Source: Caldimonas tepidiphila (GTDB taxonomy: Bacteria; Pseudomonadota; Gammaproteobacteria; Burkholderiales; Burkholderiaceae_C). From it: a stretch of 64,000 nucleotides of DNA. Where the stretch lies: positions 1-64,000 of the forward strand of contig NZ_QXMG01000020.1 in the NCBI RefSeq assembly GCF_003569765.1, written 5' to 3'. The position numbers were made by a program, and so were the translations under genes. Of the stretch, positions 50,607-60,462 are shown piece by piece. Every line of letters begins with the position of its first letter. Position 1 is the stretch's first letter. The notes beneath the pieces were generated by a model. It did not search any database and had not been told where the DNA came from. It saw nothing but the letters and a program-made list of their open reading frames with translations.

Positions 50607-53273
50607 TCATTCTTCGAGCGCGCGCGAGACGATCTCGCGCACCTCGGCGCTCAGGTCGGTGCGGGAGGCCACCCGCTGCAGCGCCTCGCGCGCCGTCGCG
50701 CGGTAGGGCTCGGCGAGGCGGCGCCAGCGGTCCATCGCCCGCGCCAGCCGCGCGCCGATCTGCGGGTTGATCGCGTTGAGCTCGATCACGCGCTCGGCCC
50801 AGAAGGCGTAGCCCGCGCCGTCGGGGCGGTGGAAGGCCGAGGGGTTCATCGCGCAGAAGGTGCTGACCAGGCTGCGCGCGCGGTTGGGGTTGCGCAGCGA
50901 GAAGTCGGGGTGCGTCAGCAACTGCTTGACGCGCGCGAAGACCCGGCCCTCGTGCTCGGGGGCGCTGGCCTGCAGCGCGAACCACTTGTCGATCACGAGC
51001 GGCTCGTCCTTGAACAGCGCGTGGAAGCGGTAGAGCGCCGGCTCGGCCAGTTCATGGTGCGCGCCGACGAGCGCCGACAGCGCCCCGAGCCGGTCGGTCA
51101 TGTTGCCGGCGTCCTTGAAGCGCTGCAGGGCCTTGCCGGGCCACACCGGGTCGTGGCGCGCCGCCGCGTCGAGGCACAGGTGCGCGAGCGCCTGGTTGGC
51201 GAGCGCGCGGCGGCCGGCCGACACCGGGTCGGGCCGGTAGGCGCCGTTGTCCCGGTGCGTCTCGTAGGCCTGGATCCACTCGGCGTGCAGCGCCTGCGCG
51301 AGCTGCAGCCGCATCGACTCGCGCACCGCGTGGATGCGCTGCGGGTCGACCACCTCGAGCTGCTCGGCCACGTAGCCTTCACCCGGCAGCGTCAGCACCA
51401 GCTCCTTGAAGGCGGCGTCGAGCTCCGGGTGGCACAGCACCGCGCGCAGCGCGTCGACGTACGGCGCGTCGAGCTGCACCGCGCCGTGCTGCACGCCGTG
51501 CAGCAGGCGGTTGAGCGACAGGCGCTGCGCCGCCTCCCAGCGGTTGAACGGGTCCGGGTCGTGTGCGAGCAGCACGAGCAGCTCGGCGTCGCCGAGCCCG
51601 TCCTGCAGCACCACCGGCGCCGAGAAGCCGCGCAGCAGCGAGGGCACCGGCGGCGCGTCGATGCCGACGAAGGTGAAGGACTGCATTGGCTCGTGCAGCA
51701 CCAGCACGCGCTCGCTGCCCTGCGGCGCGTCCTCGCCCTCGAGCTGCAGCGGCAGCGCACGGCCCTCGGGCGTGAGCAGGCCCATCGCGACCGGGATCAC
51801 GAAGGGCTGCTTCTGCGGCTGCCCCGGCGTGGCCGGGCAGCTCTGAGAGAGCTCCAGCGTGTAGCGGCGCTGCTCGGCATCAAACTGGCCCCGCGCCTGC
51901 ACGCGCGGCGTGCCGGCCTGCGCATACCAGCGCTTGAACTGCTCGAGCCGGTGGTTGAGCTCGCTGTCGGGGTTGGCGTCGGCGATGGCCTGCACGAAGT
52001 CGTCGCAGGTCACCGCCTGGCCGTCGTGGCGCTGGAAGTACAGCGCCATGCCACGCTCGAAGCCGGCGCGGCCGACCAGCGTCTGCTGCATGCGCACCAC
52101 CTCGGCGCCTTTCTCGTAGACCGTGGTGGTGTAGAAGTTGTCGATCGCGACGTAGGCGTCGGGGCGCACCGGGTGCGCCATCGGGCCGGCGTCCTCCGGG
52201 AACTGGTGCTGGCGCAGCACGCGCACGTCCTCGATGCGGCGCACCGCGCGCGCAGACGGGCTGCCGGCCAAGTCCTGGCTGAACTCCTGGTCGCGGAAGA
52301 CCGTCAGGCCCTCCTTGAGCGAGAGCTGGAACCAGTCGCGGCAGGTGACGCGGTTGCCGGTCCAGTTGTGGAAGTACTCGTGGCCGACCACGCTCTCGAT
52401 GCCGGCGTAGTCGCTGTCGGTGGCGGTGGAGGGGTTGGCGAGGACGAACTTGGTGTTGAAGATGTTCAACCCCTTGTTCTCCATCGCTCCCATGTTGAAG
52501 TCGCCGACCGCGACGATCATGAAGCGCTCGAGGTCGAGCGGCAGCTTGAAGCGCGCCTCGTCCCAGGCCACCGACGCGATCAGCGAGTTCATCGCGTGCT
52601 CGGTCTTCTCGAGGTCGCCGGCGCGAACAAACACCTGCAGCAGGTGCTCGGCGCCCGAGCGGCTGCGGATGCGCTGCTCGCGGCACACGAGGTTGGCGGC
52701 GACGAGCGCGAAGAGATAGCTCGGCTTCGGGAAGGGGTCGTGCCACTTCGCCCAGTGCCGGCCGTTCTCCGCCTCGCCCTGCTCGACGAGGTTGCCGTTG
52801 GACAGCAGCACCGGGTACTTCGCCTTGTCGGCGCGCAGCGTGACGGTGTAGACCGCCATCACGTCGGGGCGGTCGAGGAAGTAGGTGATGCGCCGGAAGC
52901 CCTCGGCCTCGCACTGCGTGAAGAAGCCCCCGCCGGAGGTGTAGAGGCCCGAGAGCTGCGTGTTCTTCTCGGGCGCGCAGGTGGTGCGCACCTCGAGCTC
53001 GAAGCTCTCGGGCAGGTTGTCGAGCACCAGCTGGTGGTTCTCGACGCGGAAGGACACCGACTGGCCGTCGACCAGCACCCGCGTGAGGTTCAGGTCCTCG
53101 CCGTGCAGGCGCAGCGCCTGCGGCTGCACGTCGGCGTTGCGCTCGATGCGCATGCGGTTGACGACGAGCGTCTTGGCCGGGTCGAGCTCGAAGCACAGGT
53201 CGACGCTGCGGATCCACCAGGCCGGGGCGGTGTAGTCCTCGCGGCGGACGACGGGGGCGATGCCTTCACGCAT
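50607..53273 (-). CDS. pepN: Aminopeptidase N (M1 family)
   Basis: Zinc aminopeptidase of broad specificity in the cytoplasm. The 888-residue protein has the exopeptidase motif G262-A-M-E-N266, the zinc site H298-E-x-x-H302 with third ligand E321 ('[14 protein letters not shown]'), and the long helical C-terminal domain of the E. coli PepN type. Length is normal (870-890). It lies between prfB and fbp on the same strand. Confidence 0.97.
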   Translation of the reverse strand: MREGIAPVVRREDYTAPAWWIRSVDLCFELDPAKTLVVNRMRIERNADVQPQALRLHGEDLNLTRVLVDGQSVSFRVENHQLVLDNLPESFELEVRTTCAPEKNTQLSGLYTSGGGFFTQCEAEGFRRITYFLDRPDVMAVYTVTLRADKAKYPVLLSNGNLVEQGEAENGRHWAKWHDPFPKPSYLFALVAANLVCREQRIRSRSGAEHLLQVFVRAGDLEKTEHAMNSLIASVAWDEARFKLPLDLERFMIVAVGDFNMGAMENKGLNIFNTKFVLANPSTATDSDYAGIESVVGHEYFHNWTGNRVTCRDWFQLSLKEGLTVFRDQEFSQDLAGSPSARAVRRIEDVRVLRQHQFPEDAGPMAHPVRPDAYVAIDNFYTTTVYEKGAEVVRMQQTLVGRAGFERGMALYFQRHDGQAVTCDDFVQAIADANPDSELNHRLEQFKRWYAQAGTPRVQARGQFDAEQRRYTLELSQSCPATPGQPQKQPFVIPVAMGLLTPEGRALPLQLEGEDAPQGSERVLVLHEPMQSFTFVGIDAPPVPSLLRGFSAPVVLQDGLGDAELLVLLAHDPDPFNRWEAAQRLSLNRLLHGVQHGAVQLDAPYVDALRAVLCHPELDAAFKELVLTLPGEGYVAEQLEVVDPQRIHAVRESMRLQLAQALHAEWIQAYETHRDNGAYRPDPVSAGRRALANQALAHLCLDAAARHDPVWPGKALQRFKDAGNMTDRLGALSALVGAHHELAEPALYRFHALFKDEPLVIDKWFALQASAPEHEGRVFARVKQLLTHPDFSLRNPNRARSLVSTFCAMNPSAFHRPDGAGYAFWAERVIELNAINPQIGARLARAMDRWRRLAEPYRATAREALQRVASRTDLSAEVREIVSRALEE

Positions 53274-53318
53274 GTCTACTTCTTTCTCTTGTGGGGAGGC
53301 CGGGGGCGGGCGCGGGGC

Positions 53319-54423
53319 TCAGAGGCCCTGCTTCAGGCTGGCTTCGATGAACGGGTCCAGGTCGCCGTCCAGCACCTTCTGGGTGTTGGAGATCTCGACG
53401 TTGGTGCGCAGGTCCTTGATGCGGCTCTGGTCCAGCACATAGGAGCGGATCTGGTGGCCCCAGCCCACGTCGGTCTTGCTGTCCTCGAGCTTCTGCTGCT
53501 GCTCCATCTGCTTGCGCATCTCGTGCTCGTAGAGCCGCGAGCGCAGCATCTGCCAAGCCTCGTCGCGGTTGCGGTGCTGCGAGCGGTCGTTCTGGCACTG
53601 CACGACGATGCCGGTGGGGATGTGCGTCAGGCGCACCGCCGAGTCGGTCTTGTTGATGTGCTGGCCGCCCGCGCCCGAGGCGCGGAAGGTGTCGGTGCGC
53701 ACGTCCGCCGGGTTGATCTCGATCTCGATCGAGTCGTCCACCTCGGGGTAGACGAACAGCGATGCGAAGGAGGTGTGGCGACCGCCCGAGGAGTCGAAGG
53801 GGCTCTTGCGCACGAGGCGGTGCACGCCGGTCTCGGTGCGCAGCAGTCCGAAGGCGTACTCGCCCTCGACCTTGATCGTCGCGGAGCGGATGCCGGCCAC
53901 GTCGCCCTCGGTCTCCTCCATGACTTCCGCCTTGAAGCCCTTGCGCTCGCAGTAGCGCAGGTACTGGCGCAGCAGCATGCCGGCCCAGTCGCAGGCCTCG
54001 GTGCCGCCGGCGCCGGCCTGGATGTCGATGAAGCAGTTGCTCGGGTCCGCGGGGTTGCTGAACATGCGGCGGAACTCGAGCCGCTCGACCTCGGCGCGCA
54101 ACTCGGCCACGTCGGACTCGATCGCGGCGATCGCGTCGAGGTCGTCCTCCTCGCGCGACATCTCGAACAGCTCGGTGCTGTCGGCGAGCTCCTGCTCCAG
54201 CCGGGCGATCACCAGCACCACGTTTTCCAGGGAGCGCTTCTCGCGGCCGAGTTCCTGGGCCTGCTTGGGGTCATTCCAGACCGCGGGATCTTCCAGCGCG
54301 GCGTTGACCTCGCTCAGTCGGTTGTTCTTGTGATCCCAGTCAAAGATACCTCCGTAACTCGGCGGTCCGCTGAGTCAGGTCGGCGAGTTCGGCACCCAGG
54401 GCGTTGATGCGTTCGATGTCCAT
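53319..54423 (-). CDS. prfB: Peptide chain release factor 2 (programmed +1 frameshift)
   Basis: RF2 ends translation at UGA and UAA. The gene is in two frames: 27 codons from the ATG at 54423 end at an in-frame TGA (54342-54340), and the body continues in the +1 frame from 54341 to 53319, for about 367 residues in all. The slip site CTT-TGA-C is preceded by the internal Shine-Dalgarno-like GGAGG, the classic autoregulatory arrangement. 'KSPFDSSGG' holds the SPF tripeptide anticodon, and 'GAGGQHINK' the catalytic GGQ. Confidence 0.97.
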
Positions 54424-54482
54424 GTCTGTGTTCCTTGCGAAACGGCCGATTTTCGCATGGGGCTCCGCCGCGTGCCCGTCCC

Positions 54483-55421
54483 TCAGGCGCGTGCGAGGAA
54501 GTCCGCGAGGCACCCGGCCAGCGCCTCGGGCTGGTCGTGATGCAGCATGTGCCCCGCCGGGGCGAGCCGCCGGCGCTCGACCCGCGGCACCACGGCGAGC
54601 CGCGCCTCGAAGTCCTCGCGCGGGTAGCGGTGGCCCCACCACTTGGCGACGTCGGTGCGGTCGCCCTCGACCCACAGCAGCGGCGCGCTGATGCGGCGCC
54701 AGCTCGCGAGCACCTCCTCCTTGCGGTAGAGCACCGGGTTGACGCGCTTGTGCGCGGCATCGGCCAGCAGGTGCCAGCGCCCGTCCGGGCCCTGGCGCGA
54801 CCAGTGCTGCGCGAGCCAGGCGGCGAAGTCCTCGCGCAGCAGCGGGTTGTTCTGCCGCAGCCGCCGCGCCACCGCGTCCAGGCTGTCGTAGCCGCGCAAT
54901 TCGGGGGGCTGCCGCATCTCGTCGAGCCACTGCGCGAGGCGGCGCGGCGCCTCGTCCGCCCGGCTGTCGGGCATGCCGAAGCCTTCCAGGTTGACGAGGC
55001 GGCCGATGCGGGTCGGGCGCACGCCGGCGTAGATCATCGCGACGTTGCCGCCCATGCTGTGGCCGAGCAGGTCCACCGGCTGGCCGGGCAGCAGTGCGTC
55101 GAGGATCGCCTCCAGGTCGGCGAGGTAGTCGGGGAACCAGTAGCTGTCCGACGCGGTGGACTCGGTCAGCCCGAAGCCGCGCCAGTCCGGCGCGACGACG
55201 TAGCGCCCGGCTGCGGACGTCGTCTGGAGCGCATCGACGAGGAACTGGAAGGACGCGCTCACGTCCATCCAGCCGTGCAGCAGCACGAGGGCGGGGCGTT
55301 CGGGCGTCGCGAGCTCGGGCGCGCCCCAGCTGCGCAGGTGGTAGCGCAGGCCGCGCACCGTGCGGATCGTGCTGTCGGACGGTCGGACGGGATGGTAGGG
55401 GGCGGGGGCTTGTGGGGGCAC
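54483..55421 (-). CDS. Alpha/beta-fold hydrolase
   Basis: A 312-residue hydrolase with the oxyanion motif 'LVLLHGWMDVSASFQFL' (residues 46-62), nucleophile S122 in 'LLGHSMGGNVAM', and the catalytic histidine in 'PAGHMLHHDQPEALA' near residue 292. No signal peptide. Substrate cannot be told; the family includes esterases and epoxide hydrolases. The start may be a little downstream of 55421, since the first 20 residues are proline-rich. It lies 59 bases before prfB on the same strand. Confidence 0.85.
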   Translation of the reverse strand: MPPQAPAPYHPVRPSDSTIRTVRGLRYHLRSWGAPELATPERPALVLLHGWMDVSASFQFLVDALQTTSAAGRYVVAPDWRGFGLTESTASDSYWFPDYLADLEAILDALLPGQPVDLLGHSMGGNVAMIYAGVRPTRIGRLVNLEGFGMPDSRADEAPRRLAQWLDEMRQPPELRGYDSLDAVARRLRQNNPLLREDFAAWLAQHWSRQGPDGRWHLLADAAHKRVNPVLYRKEEVLASWRRISAPLLWVEGDRTDVAKWWGHRYPREDFEARLAVVPRVERRRLAPAGHMLHHDQPEALAGCLADFLARA

Positions 55422-55527
55422 GGGCGGAATCCAGCGGCTGCGGGCGGCCTGCCATTGTGTACCGGCGGCGCGGGCGCGCCGATCCCGGGGCCGGGGCCTT
55501 CCCGGCGCGGCCCCGGGCCGTGGCCGC

Positions 55528-57414
55528 TCAGCCGGTGGCGCGGTTGGCCGAGGACGAGCCGCCGCTGGCGAGCGGCGCCGCCTTCGCCGCGGACGCCGGC
55601 ATCGGCACCGGCTTGGGCACCGGCCGCACCAGCGGCGTCGCGGGCATTGCCGGCACCGGGCGGTCGTAGAGCGTGCGCCAAAAGTCCTCGGAGGCGAGCG
55701 CGTCGAAGCCTTCGCGGTGGGCCGCGTGCAGCTCGGGCAGCCGTCGCAGCAGCGAGCCGAGCGTGCCCAGGAAGCGGCGCAGCTCGGCGAAGAACAGCCG
55801 GCGGTCGTGCTCGACGACGTAGCCCTGGCCGGTCGGCCCGTGCTCGTACAGCACCCGGCGGAAGCGGAACACCGAGCGCGCGCAGCCGTGGAAGCCCTTG
55901 GGCTGCAGCATCGTGCGGTCGAGCAGCAGGAAGCGCGGCAGCAGGAAGCCCTGCAGCGTCAGGATCCGCATCAGGCGCCGCAGACCCGACTCGTGGCGCT
56001 TGTTGCGCGTGCGCAGCCGCATGCCGTCGCGATCGACCGGCTGCGGTTTCTCGCTGGGAGTCCAGCCGCCGATCTCGGCCCGCACCGCGGCGAGGTCGAG
56101 ATTGCGCCGGAAGAAGTCGGGGCCCTCCATCAGGTGCTGCATCGCGAGCGTGAAGGAGCGGGCGCTCGCGTAGTTGTAGGACAGTAGCGATTTGAAGAAC
56201 AGCTGGTCCGCGAGGCGCAGCACGCGCCGCCGCGCGCGTCCCGGATCGTCGGTGAGCGCGTGCAGCAGGTGGTAGCGCGCGTCGAGGTAGGCGGTCATCG
56301 GCCCGTGCTTGAGCGCGAAGTCCTCGCCGAGGCAGGCCACGCCGTTGAGCGTGGCGATCTCGAAGCGGTTGGTCCTGCTGAAGAACACGTCGTCGCCGCG
56401 CACGAAGAAGGGGAAGGGGAAGCGCCGCATCTCGCGCAGCGGGAAGGCGAAGAACCACCAGCCGCCGTAGTCGGGTCGCTCGCGGCTGGCCTCGGCCTGC
56501 AGCAGCTCGTCGGCGCGGCGCATGTCCATTCCGCTGCACAGCGGCCGGCACAGGCCGTCGAACTTCGCGCCCTTCTCGATCAGGCTCCACGGCCGGTCCT
56601 CGCGCAGCAGCGAGCCCGCCACCGCGAGGCGCGGCTCGCGGCTGTACTGCAGCAGCGCGAAGGTGCGCGCGATCGACTCGGCCTCGCAGGACGCGTCGTC
56701 GTCCATGAAGAGCGCATGCGTGTAGCTGCCCGCGTCGAGCAGCTCGAGCAGCCCGCGCGTGAAGCCGCCGCTGCCCCCGTAGTTCTCGTTCTGGATTACC
56801 CGCAGGCCGGGCATCGGCGTGAGCTGCAGGTTCTTCGAGTTGTCCACCACCGTCAGCGTGATGCGGCCGCGGTGGTCCGGGTGCGACAGCAGATCGCGCT
56901 GCAGGCGCCGGATCGCCGGCCGCACCTGGGCCTGCCGGTTGAAATGGGTGATCACGAGGCCGAGGCGCACCTCGTTCGGCGGCGCGTCGGGCGTCGCGAA
57001 GGTGGCGGCGGTGATCTGGCCGCCGCTGACGCTGCGCATGCGGCAGTACAGCAGCCCGTCGCTCACCGACTCCCAGGCGGGGACCGGCAGGTGCGCGGGA
57101 TGCCCGGCGTTGAGCTGCACCGTGTGCTCGCCCAGCCAGTGCGGCGCGAAACCGGCGCGGCGCAGCCCGAAGCTCACGACGAACTCGCCCTGGCCCTCCA
57201 GCCGCAGCACCAACGTGCGGATGTCGCAGTGGCGCTTCCAGGGGCCCACCGACAGCGCGTTGTAGAAGGTGTCCGACGTCGCGCAGCCGCCGGGCAGGAA
57301 GCGCATGCGCCGCTCGGCGAGGTCCGGCCAGACCAGGTCGTTGAGCCGCAGGTACATCGCCTCCGGGATGGCGAGGTCGAGGTTCGGGAAGACGAAGCTT
57401 TGCAGTGGGGTCAT
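55528..57414 (-). CDS. GlfT2-like glycosyltransferase (GT2 family)
   Basis: The ATG at 57414 gives 628 residues. An N-terminal beta-sandwich-like domain (about 1-150) precedes a GT2 fold (about 150-400) with 'VITHFNRQAQVRPAIRRL', the metal-binding D-D-D in 'HALFMDDDASCE', and 'GWWFFAFPLREM'. This layout is that of the galactofuranosyltransferase GlfT2 group, so transfer of a furanosyl or related sugar to a surface glycan is plausible. The C-terminal 50 residues are Ala/Pro-rich. Its start overlaps the DUF707 gene's stop codon (ATGA). Confidence 0.85.
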   Translation of the reverse strand: MTPLQSFVFPNLDLAIPEAMYLRLNDLVWPDLAERRMRFLPGGCATSDTFYNALSVGPWKRHCDIRTLVLRLEGQGEFVVSFGLRRAGFAPHWLGEHTVQLNAGHPAHLPVPAWESVSDGLLYCRMRSVSGGQITAATFATPDAPPNEVRLGLVITHFNRQAQVRPAIRRLQRDLLSHPDHRGRITLTVVDNSKNLQLTPMPGLRVIQNENYGGSGGFTRGLLELLDAGSYTHALFMDDDASCEAESIARTFALLQYSREPRLAVAGSLLREDRPWSLIEKGAKFDGLCRPLCSGMDMRRADELLQAEASRERPDYGGWWFFAFPLREMRRFPFPFFVRGDDVFFSRTNRFEIATLNGVACLGEDFALKHGPMTAYLDARYHLLHALTDDPGRARRRVLRLADQLFFKSLLSYNYASARSFTLAMQHLMEGPDFFRRNLDLAAVRAEIGGWTPSEKPQPVDRDGMRLRTRNKRHESGLRRLMRILTLQGFLLPRFLLLDRTMLQPKGFHGCARSVFRFRRVLYEHGPTGQGYVVEHDRRLFFAELRRFLGTLGSLLRRLPELHAAHREGFDALASEDFWRTLYDRPVPAMPATPLVRPVPKPVPMPASAAKAAPLASGGSSSANRATG

Positions 57415-58310
57415 GACGGGTTCCGGCCGGGCGGGGGCGTCTGGGGGGACGAATGGCGGTGGCGGCGCTCGCGGCGCAGCGCATTGAGGCGGCGCAGCCC
57501 CTGCCAGATCTGCTCGGAGATCGGCAGGCCGACGCGCCGCACCGCGGAGGTGACGGCCTCGTACTTGCCGGTGACGCGCACTGCGCCCAGGCCGTACTTC
57601 TCCAGCAGGCGCTGCTCGTCGCGTCGCGGGTCGAGCGCCGGGTTGTTGCGGTAGAGCTCGCCGCCGAGCGGGCGGGTGTGGCGCACCGGGGTCGCGTCGA
57701 GGATGGCGAAGCGCTCGGGCCGGCCGTCGTCGCACAGGTGCGGCCAGAGCCAGTCGAGCCCCCAGCCGGAGTGGCTCTCGGCGAAGCTCGGCAGGCAGGC
57801 GCGCAGCGCGCCGCGGCCGAAGATGGGCACCATCACCTCGACGAAGCGCGTGTGCCGCAGCACGCATTCGGGGCGCTGCAGCAGGAAGTCCCAGCTGTAG
57901 TAGGAGTCGCGCGTGAGCGCCGGCTGCGCCAGCGCGAGGCCGAAGCCGTGGAAGAGCGCGAACATGCGGTCGATCACCTCGGTCGAGGCCGAGATGTCGT
58001 CGTCGGGGAGCCAGAAGGCGTCGTAGCGCTCGATCAGCTCCGGCTGCTCCGCGAGCAGTTCCGCCAGGCAGGGCCACTTGGGGCCCGGCCGGTGCTCGTG
58101 GTACTCGCCGTCGTACAGCCAGGGAGTGCCCTTGCTGCCGTAGTAGCTGACGAAGAGATCGAAGTCGCGGTCTTCGCCGGCCGTCCATTCCCGGTGCAGG
58201 GAACGATCGCCGGCGCGTACGATGATCAGGTTCCTGCGATGGCGAAGGCGGGGGCCGGGCGCCGTAGCCGGGCCGGGCCGGGGGGCGCAGGGGCGCTGCT
58301 CGTCGCTCAT
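57411..58310 (-). CDS. DUF707-family protein
   Basis: The ATG at 58310 gives 299 residues. The pattern 'RNLIIVRAGDRSLHREW', 'DFDLFVSYYGS', 'KWPCLAELL', 'YDAFWLPDDDISAS' and 'SGWGLDWLWPHL' is that of DUF707, a family of glycosyltransferase-like proteins with an acidic cluster (here D-D-D). A sugar-transfer role is inferred from that and from the neighbours. It overlaps the genes on both sides by four bases, so the three transferase genes are translationally coupled. Confidence 0.8.
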   Translation of the reverse strand: MSDEQRPCAPRPGPATAPGPRLRHRRNLIIVRAGDRSLHREWTAGEDRDFDLFVSYYGSKGTPWLYDGEYHEHRPGPKWPCLAELLAEQPELIERYDAFWLPDDDISASTEVIDRMFALFHGFGLALAQPALTRDSYYSWDFLLQRPECVLRHTRFVEVMVPIFGRGALRACLPSFAESHSGWGLDWLWPHLCDDGRPERFAILDATPVRHTRPLGGELYRNNPALDPRRDEQRLLEKYGLGAVRVTGKYEAVTSAVRRVGLPISEQIWQGLRRLNALRRERRHRHSSPQTPPPGRNPS

Positions 58311-59098
58311 CGGCTGTTCAGGACGCGATGCTGCTCGGAGGCCTCGCCGGTCCTGGGCGCGGGGACGGCAGGAGCCCAGCCGTGGCTGGCCAGCCAGTTC
58401 CGGGCGGTGTAGCGAAGCTGGAAGCGCAACTTCCTCAGCCGGCCCTGGAGGGAGGGATCCACCGAGCGGCGCTCGGCGATGGAGGAGGCGCGTGCCGCCG
58501 GCGCGGAGCGCACCGGGCAAGGCCGCAGGCCGTAGATACGCAGCCCACATTCCCACCAGTGGCGCAGGTCCACGTCCACCGGGCGGCCGAAGGGCGTGCG
58601 GTACTGCAGTAATTTCTGCGCACCGGAACGAGTGATGACATAGGCCGCCGTCAGACTGGGCACGCGCGGGTAGCACACCAGGCTCGAGCCGTCCGACAGG
58701 GACTGCACGCTGCGTGTTGCTTCACGCTTGCGGCGGACGAGTTTGATCATGTCCCAGTCCGGGGGCAACTCCGAGATCGCGGCCAGTGCCTGCGGCAGGC
58801 GCGCCGACAGTATCACGTCGTCCTCAAAGACCGCGAACATGGTGTCGTTGGAGGCAAGCAGGCGATGCCACAGGGCGCGGTGGCTGGCGTAGCAACCGAT
58901 CTCGCCGGGTACCAACGGGCGGTGGAACTGGTTTTGGTTGAGTGAGGGCGAGTAGATCCCCTCGACCTCATCCGGAGTGAGCGCACAGCCGTCGACCGCT
59001 TCCACCCGCTGCACGGGCAGGCCGATCAGGCCTGCCTGTTCCGTCATGGCCTGCCAGCGTTCGGGGTTGCGTTTCAGGTTGAGGACGAGGCATTGCAT
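58307..59098 (-). CDS. Glycosyltransferase family 25 (LPS-type)
   Basis: The ATG at 59098 gives 263 residues beginning 'MQCLVLNLKRNPERWQAM'. GT25 features: 'GEIGCYASHRALWHRLL' (about 65-81), the acidic motif 'FAVFEDDVILS' (about 86-96) and 'PSLTAAYVITRSGAQKLL'. Members add galactose or similar sugars to lipooligosaccharide. It is first of the three-gene overlapping set. An open frame to 59197 lacks support. Confidence 0.88.
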   Translation of the reverse strand: MQCLVLNLKRNPERWQAMTEQAGLIGLPVQRVEAVDGCALTPDEVEGIYSPSLNQNQFHRPLVPGEIGCYASHRALWHRLLASNDTMFAVFEDDVILSARLPQALAAISELPPDWDMIKLVRRKREATRSVQSLSDGSSLVCYPRVPSLTAAYVITRSGAQKLLQYRTPFGRPVDVDLRHWWECGLRIYGLRPCPVRSAPAARASSIAERRSVDPSLQGRLRKLRFQLRYTARNWLASHGWAPAVPAPRTGEASEQHRVLNSR

Positions 59099-59446
59099 GG
59101 TTGGAACCGCACGGGATGGATTGAAGACGGGGCCGCAGCTTGCAGACCTCTCGATCGAGCAGGCAATTTCCTTGCCTCCCCCCGCTTCCCGCGACACTGA
59201 ACTGCCCTGCAGTCTCCGCCACAGAGTGGCCCAGCGCCAGATGCCGCAGCGCCAGGATGCGGCTGCGGTCCCTTGCGCTCATGCCGAGCTGCCGCTTCGA
59301 GCTCTGCCGTATTTCGATTGCCGGGTCGGCCCCACTACATCCGTGACATCACCAGACCCCCAGGTCCTCCGACCACTACTTGTGCTGGACTTCGGAAAGC
59401 ACTTGAGGTTCGGGTCAGCTATGGGATCCGGAATTTGCGGGCAAGG
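59099..59446. other. Intergenic gap with lower GC, no gene recognised
   Basis: About 350 bases separate two glycosyltransferase genes. GC is a little lower than in the genes. A - strand frame at 59180-59282 translates to a weak helix-turn-helix-like pattern ('SRILALRHLALGHSVAETAGQFSV'), possibly a decayed fragment, but there is no intact gene. The promoter of the GT25 unit should lie here. Confidence 0.4.
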
Positions 59447-60364
59447 TCAGGATTCCGGGATGCCGCGATGGATGAGCCGATGCGCGATGCTGGTGGTCTG
59501 CTGGGTCCAGAGGTGCCGGCAGAGATTGACGTAGAGGCGCACTGTCGGCGAGGGGATGCGCATCAGGTCGTTCCTCGCGTCGAGGACCTGGAGCGAGCGC
59601 AGCGGTGTGTCCTGCGTGTCGGGCAACTGCACGTTGTCGAAGCTGCGCGCCTGGAAGTCGTCGGTCACGTGCGTGCCGCCTGCGCCGTCGTGCGTCACGC
59701 GTGGCACGAGGCTCTGCAGCACCTGCAGCCCGCGGTTCGCGAGCAGGTAGCCGTTCATCGCGACATCCCAGCCGACCGAGGGGTGCCCTTCCCAGTTCTC
59801 CATGCAGAAGCCGTCGCGGAACCAGTTCGGTGCGAAGTGCCGCTGCCACTGCTGCCGCGAGAACAGCACACCCACCGAACTGAAGAACCGGGTGCGGATC
59901 ACGAACTCGCGCAGCCGCTCGTGCTCGTCCTCACTCGCCGGGCAGTGGATCGACTCGCTATTGCAGGTCGTCATCAGCAGGTTGGCGCAGACGACCTCGT
60001 CTCCGCCGAGCGCGCCCGCGTTCAGTAGTTCACAGTACTCGAGCGCGTCTCGGCCGATGACGAGGTCATCCTCGAGCAGCAGCACGAGGTCGGCCTTCTG
60101 CTCGAAGGCCCAGACGATGTTGTCGTGCGGGTTCTGGCGCACGCCCTTGCGCTGGGCATTGACGCGCACGTGGAGGTCGAGCGTGCCGCGGTGAGTCTCG
60201 ATCACATCTAGCACCTCCTGCGTCCGCTCGCTCGGCTCGACGCTGAGGTACAACGGCCAGTGCGCATGGTTGCGGGCGCGGGCGACCGAGCACAGCATCC
60301 GGTCGAGATGGATGGGTCGCTGGAATGCGGTGGCCGCGATGGCGAGGCGGGGAGCGGGAGGCAT
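59447..60364 (-). CDS. Glycosyltransferase, GT2/GT13-like
   Basis: The ATG at 60364 gives 305 residues. 'AIAATAFQRPIHLDRMLCSV' begins the nucleotide-binding fold, and 'ADLVLLLEDDLVIGRDALEYCELL' carries the metal-binding acidic motif and resembles the N-acetylglucosaminyltransferase I (GT13) region. 'GHPSVGWDVAMNGYLLANRG' follows. Acceptor and donor are not predictable. It lies 98 bases after the MsbA-type gene. Confidence 0.75.
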   Translation of the reverse strand: MPPAPRLAIAATAFQRPIHLDRMLCSVARARNHAHWPLYLSVEPSERTQEVLDVIETHRGTLDLHVRVNAQRKGVRQNPHDNIVWAFEQKADLVLLLEDDLVIGRDALEYCELLNAGALGGDEVVCANLLMTTCNSESIHCPASEDEHERLREFVIRTRFFSSVGVLFSRQQWQRHFAPNWFRDGFCMENWEGHPSVGWDVAMNGYLLANRGLQVLQSLVPRVTHDGAGGTHVTDDFQARSFDNVQLPDTQDTPLRSLQVLDARNDLMRIPSPTVRLYVNLCRHLWTQQTTSIAHRLIHRGIPES

Positions 60365-60462
60365 CCGGGGAGACTCGGTTCGCGAGGGGAAGGGACGCAC
60401 AGGGCAGCGGCGTGCTGCGCAATGATAGGCGCTGTGCGGGCGGGCTGGGCGCCCGCACAGCC

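Noticed and set aside
50283..54407. 1374-codon + strand frame opposite fbp, pepN and prfB
   Set aside because: No recognisable motif, composition typical of an antisense frame, and all three - strand genes are intact and conserved.
58968..59282. Helix-turn-helix-like translation on the - strand overlapping the GT25 start
   Set aside because: Only about 30 residues look domain-like, and the rest overlaps the GT25 gene out of frame. At best it is a decayed fragment.
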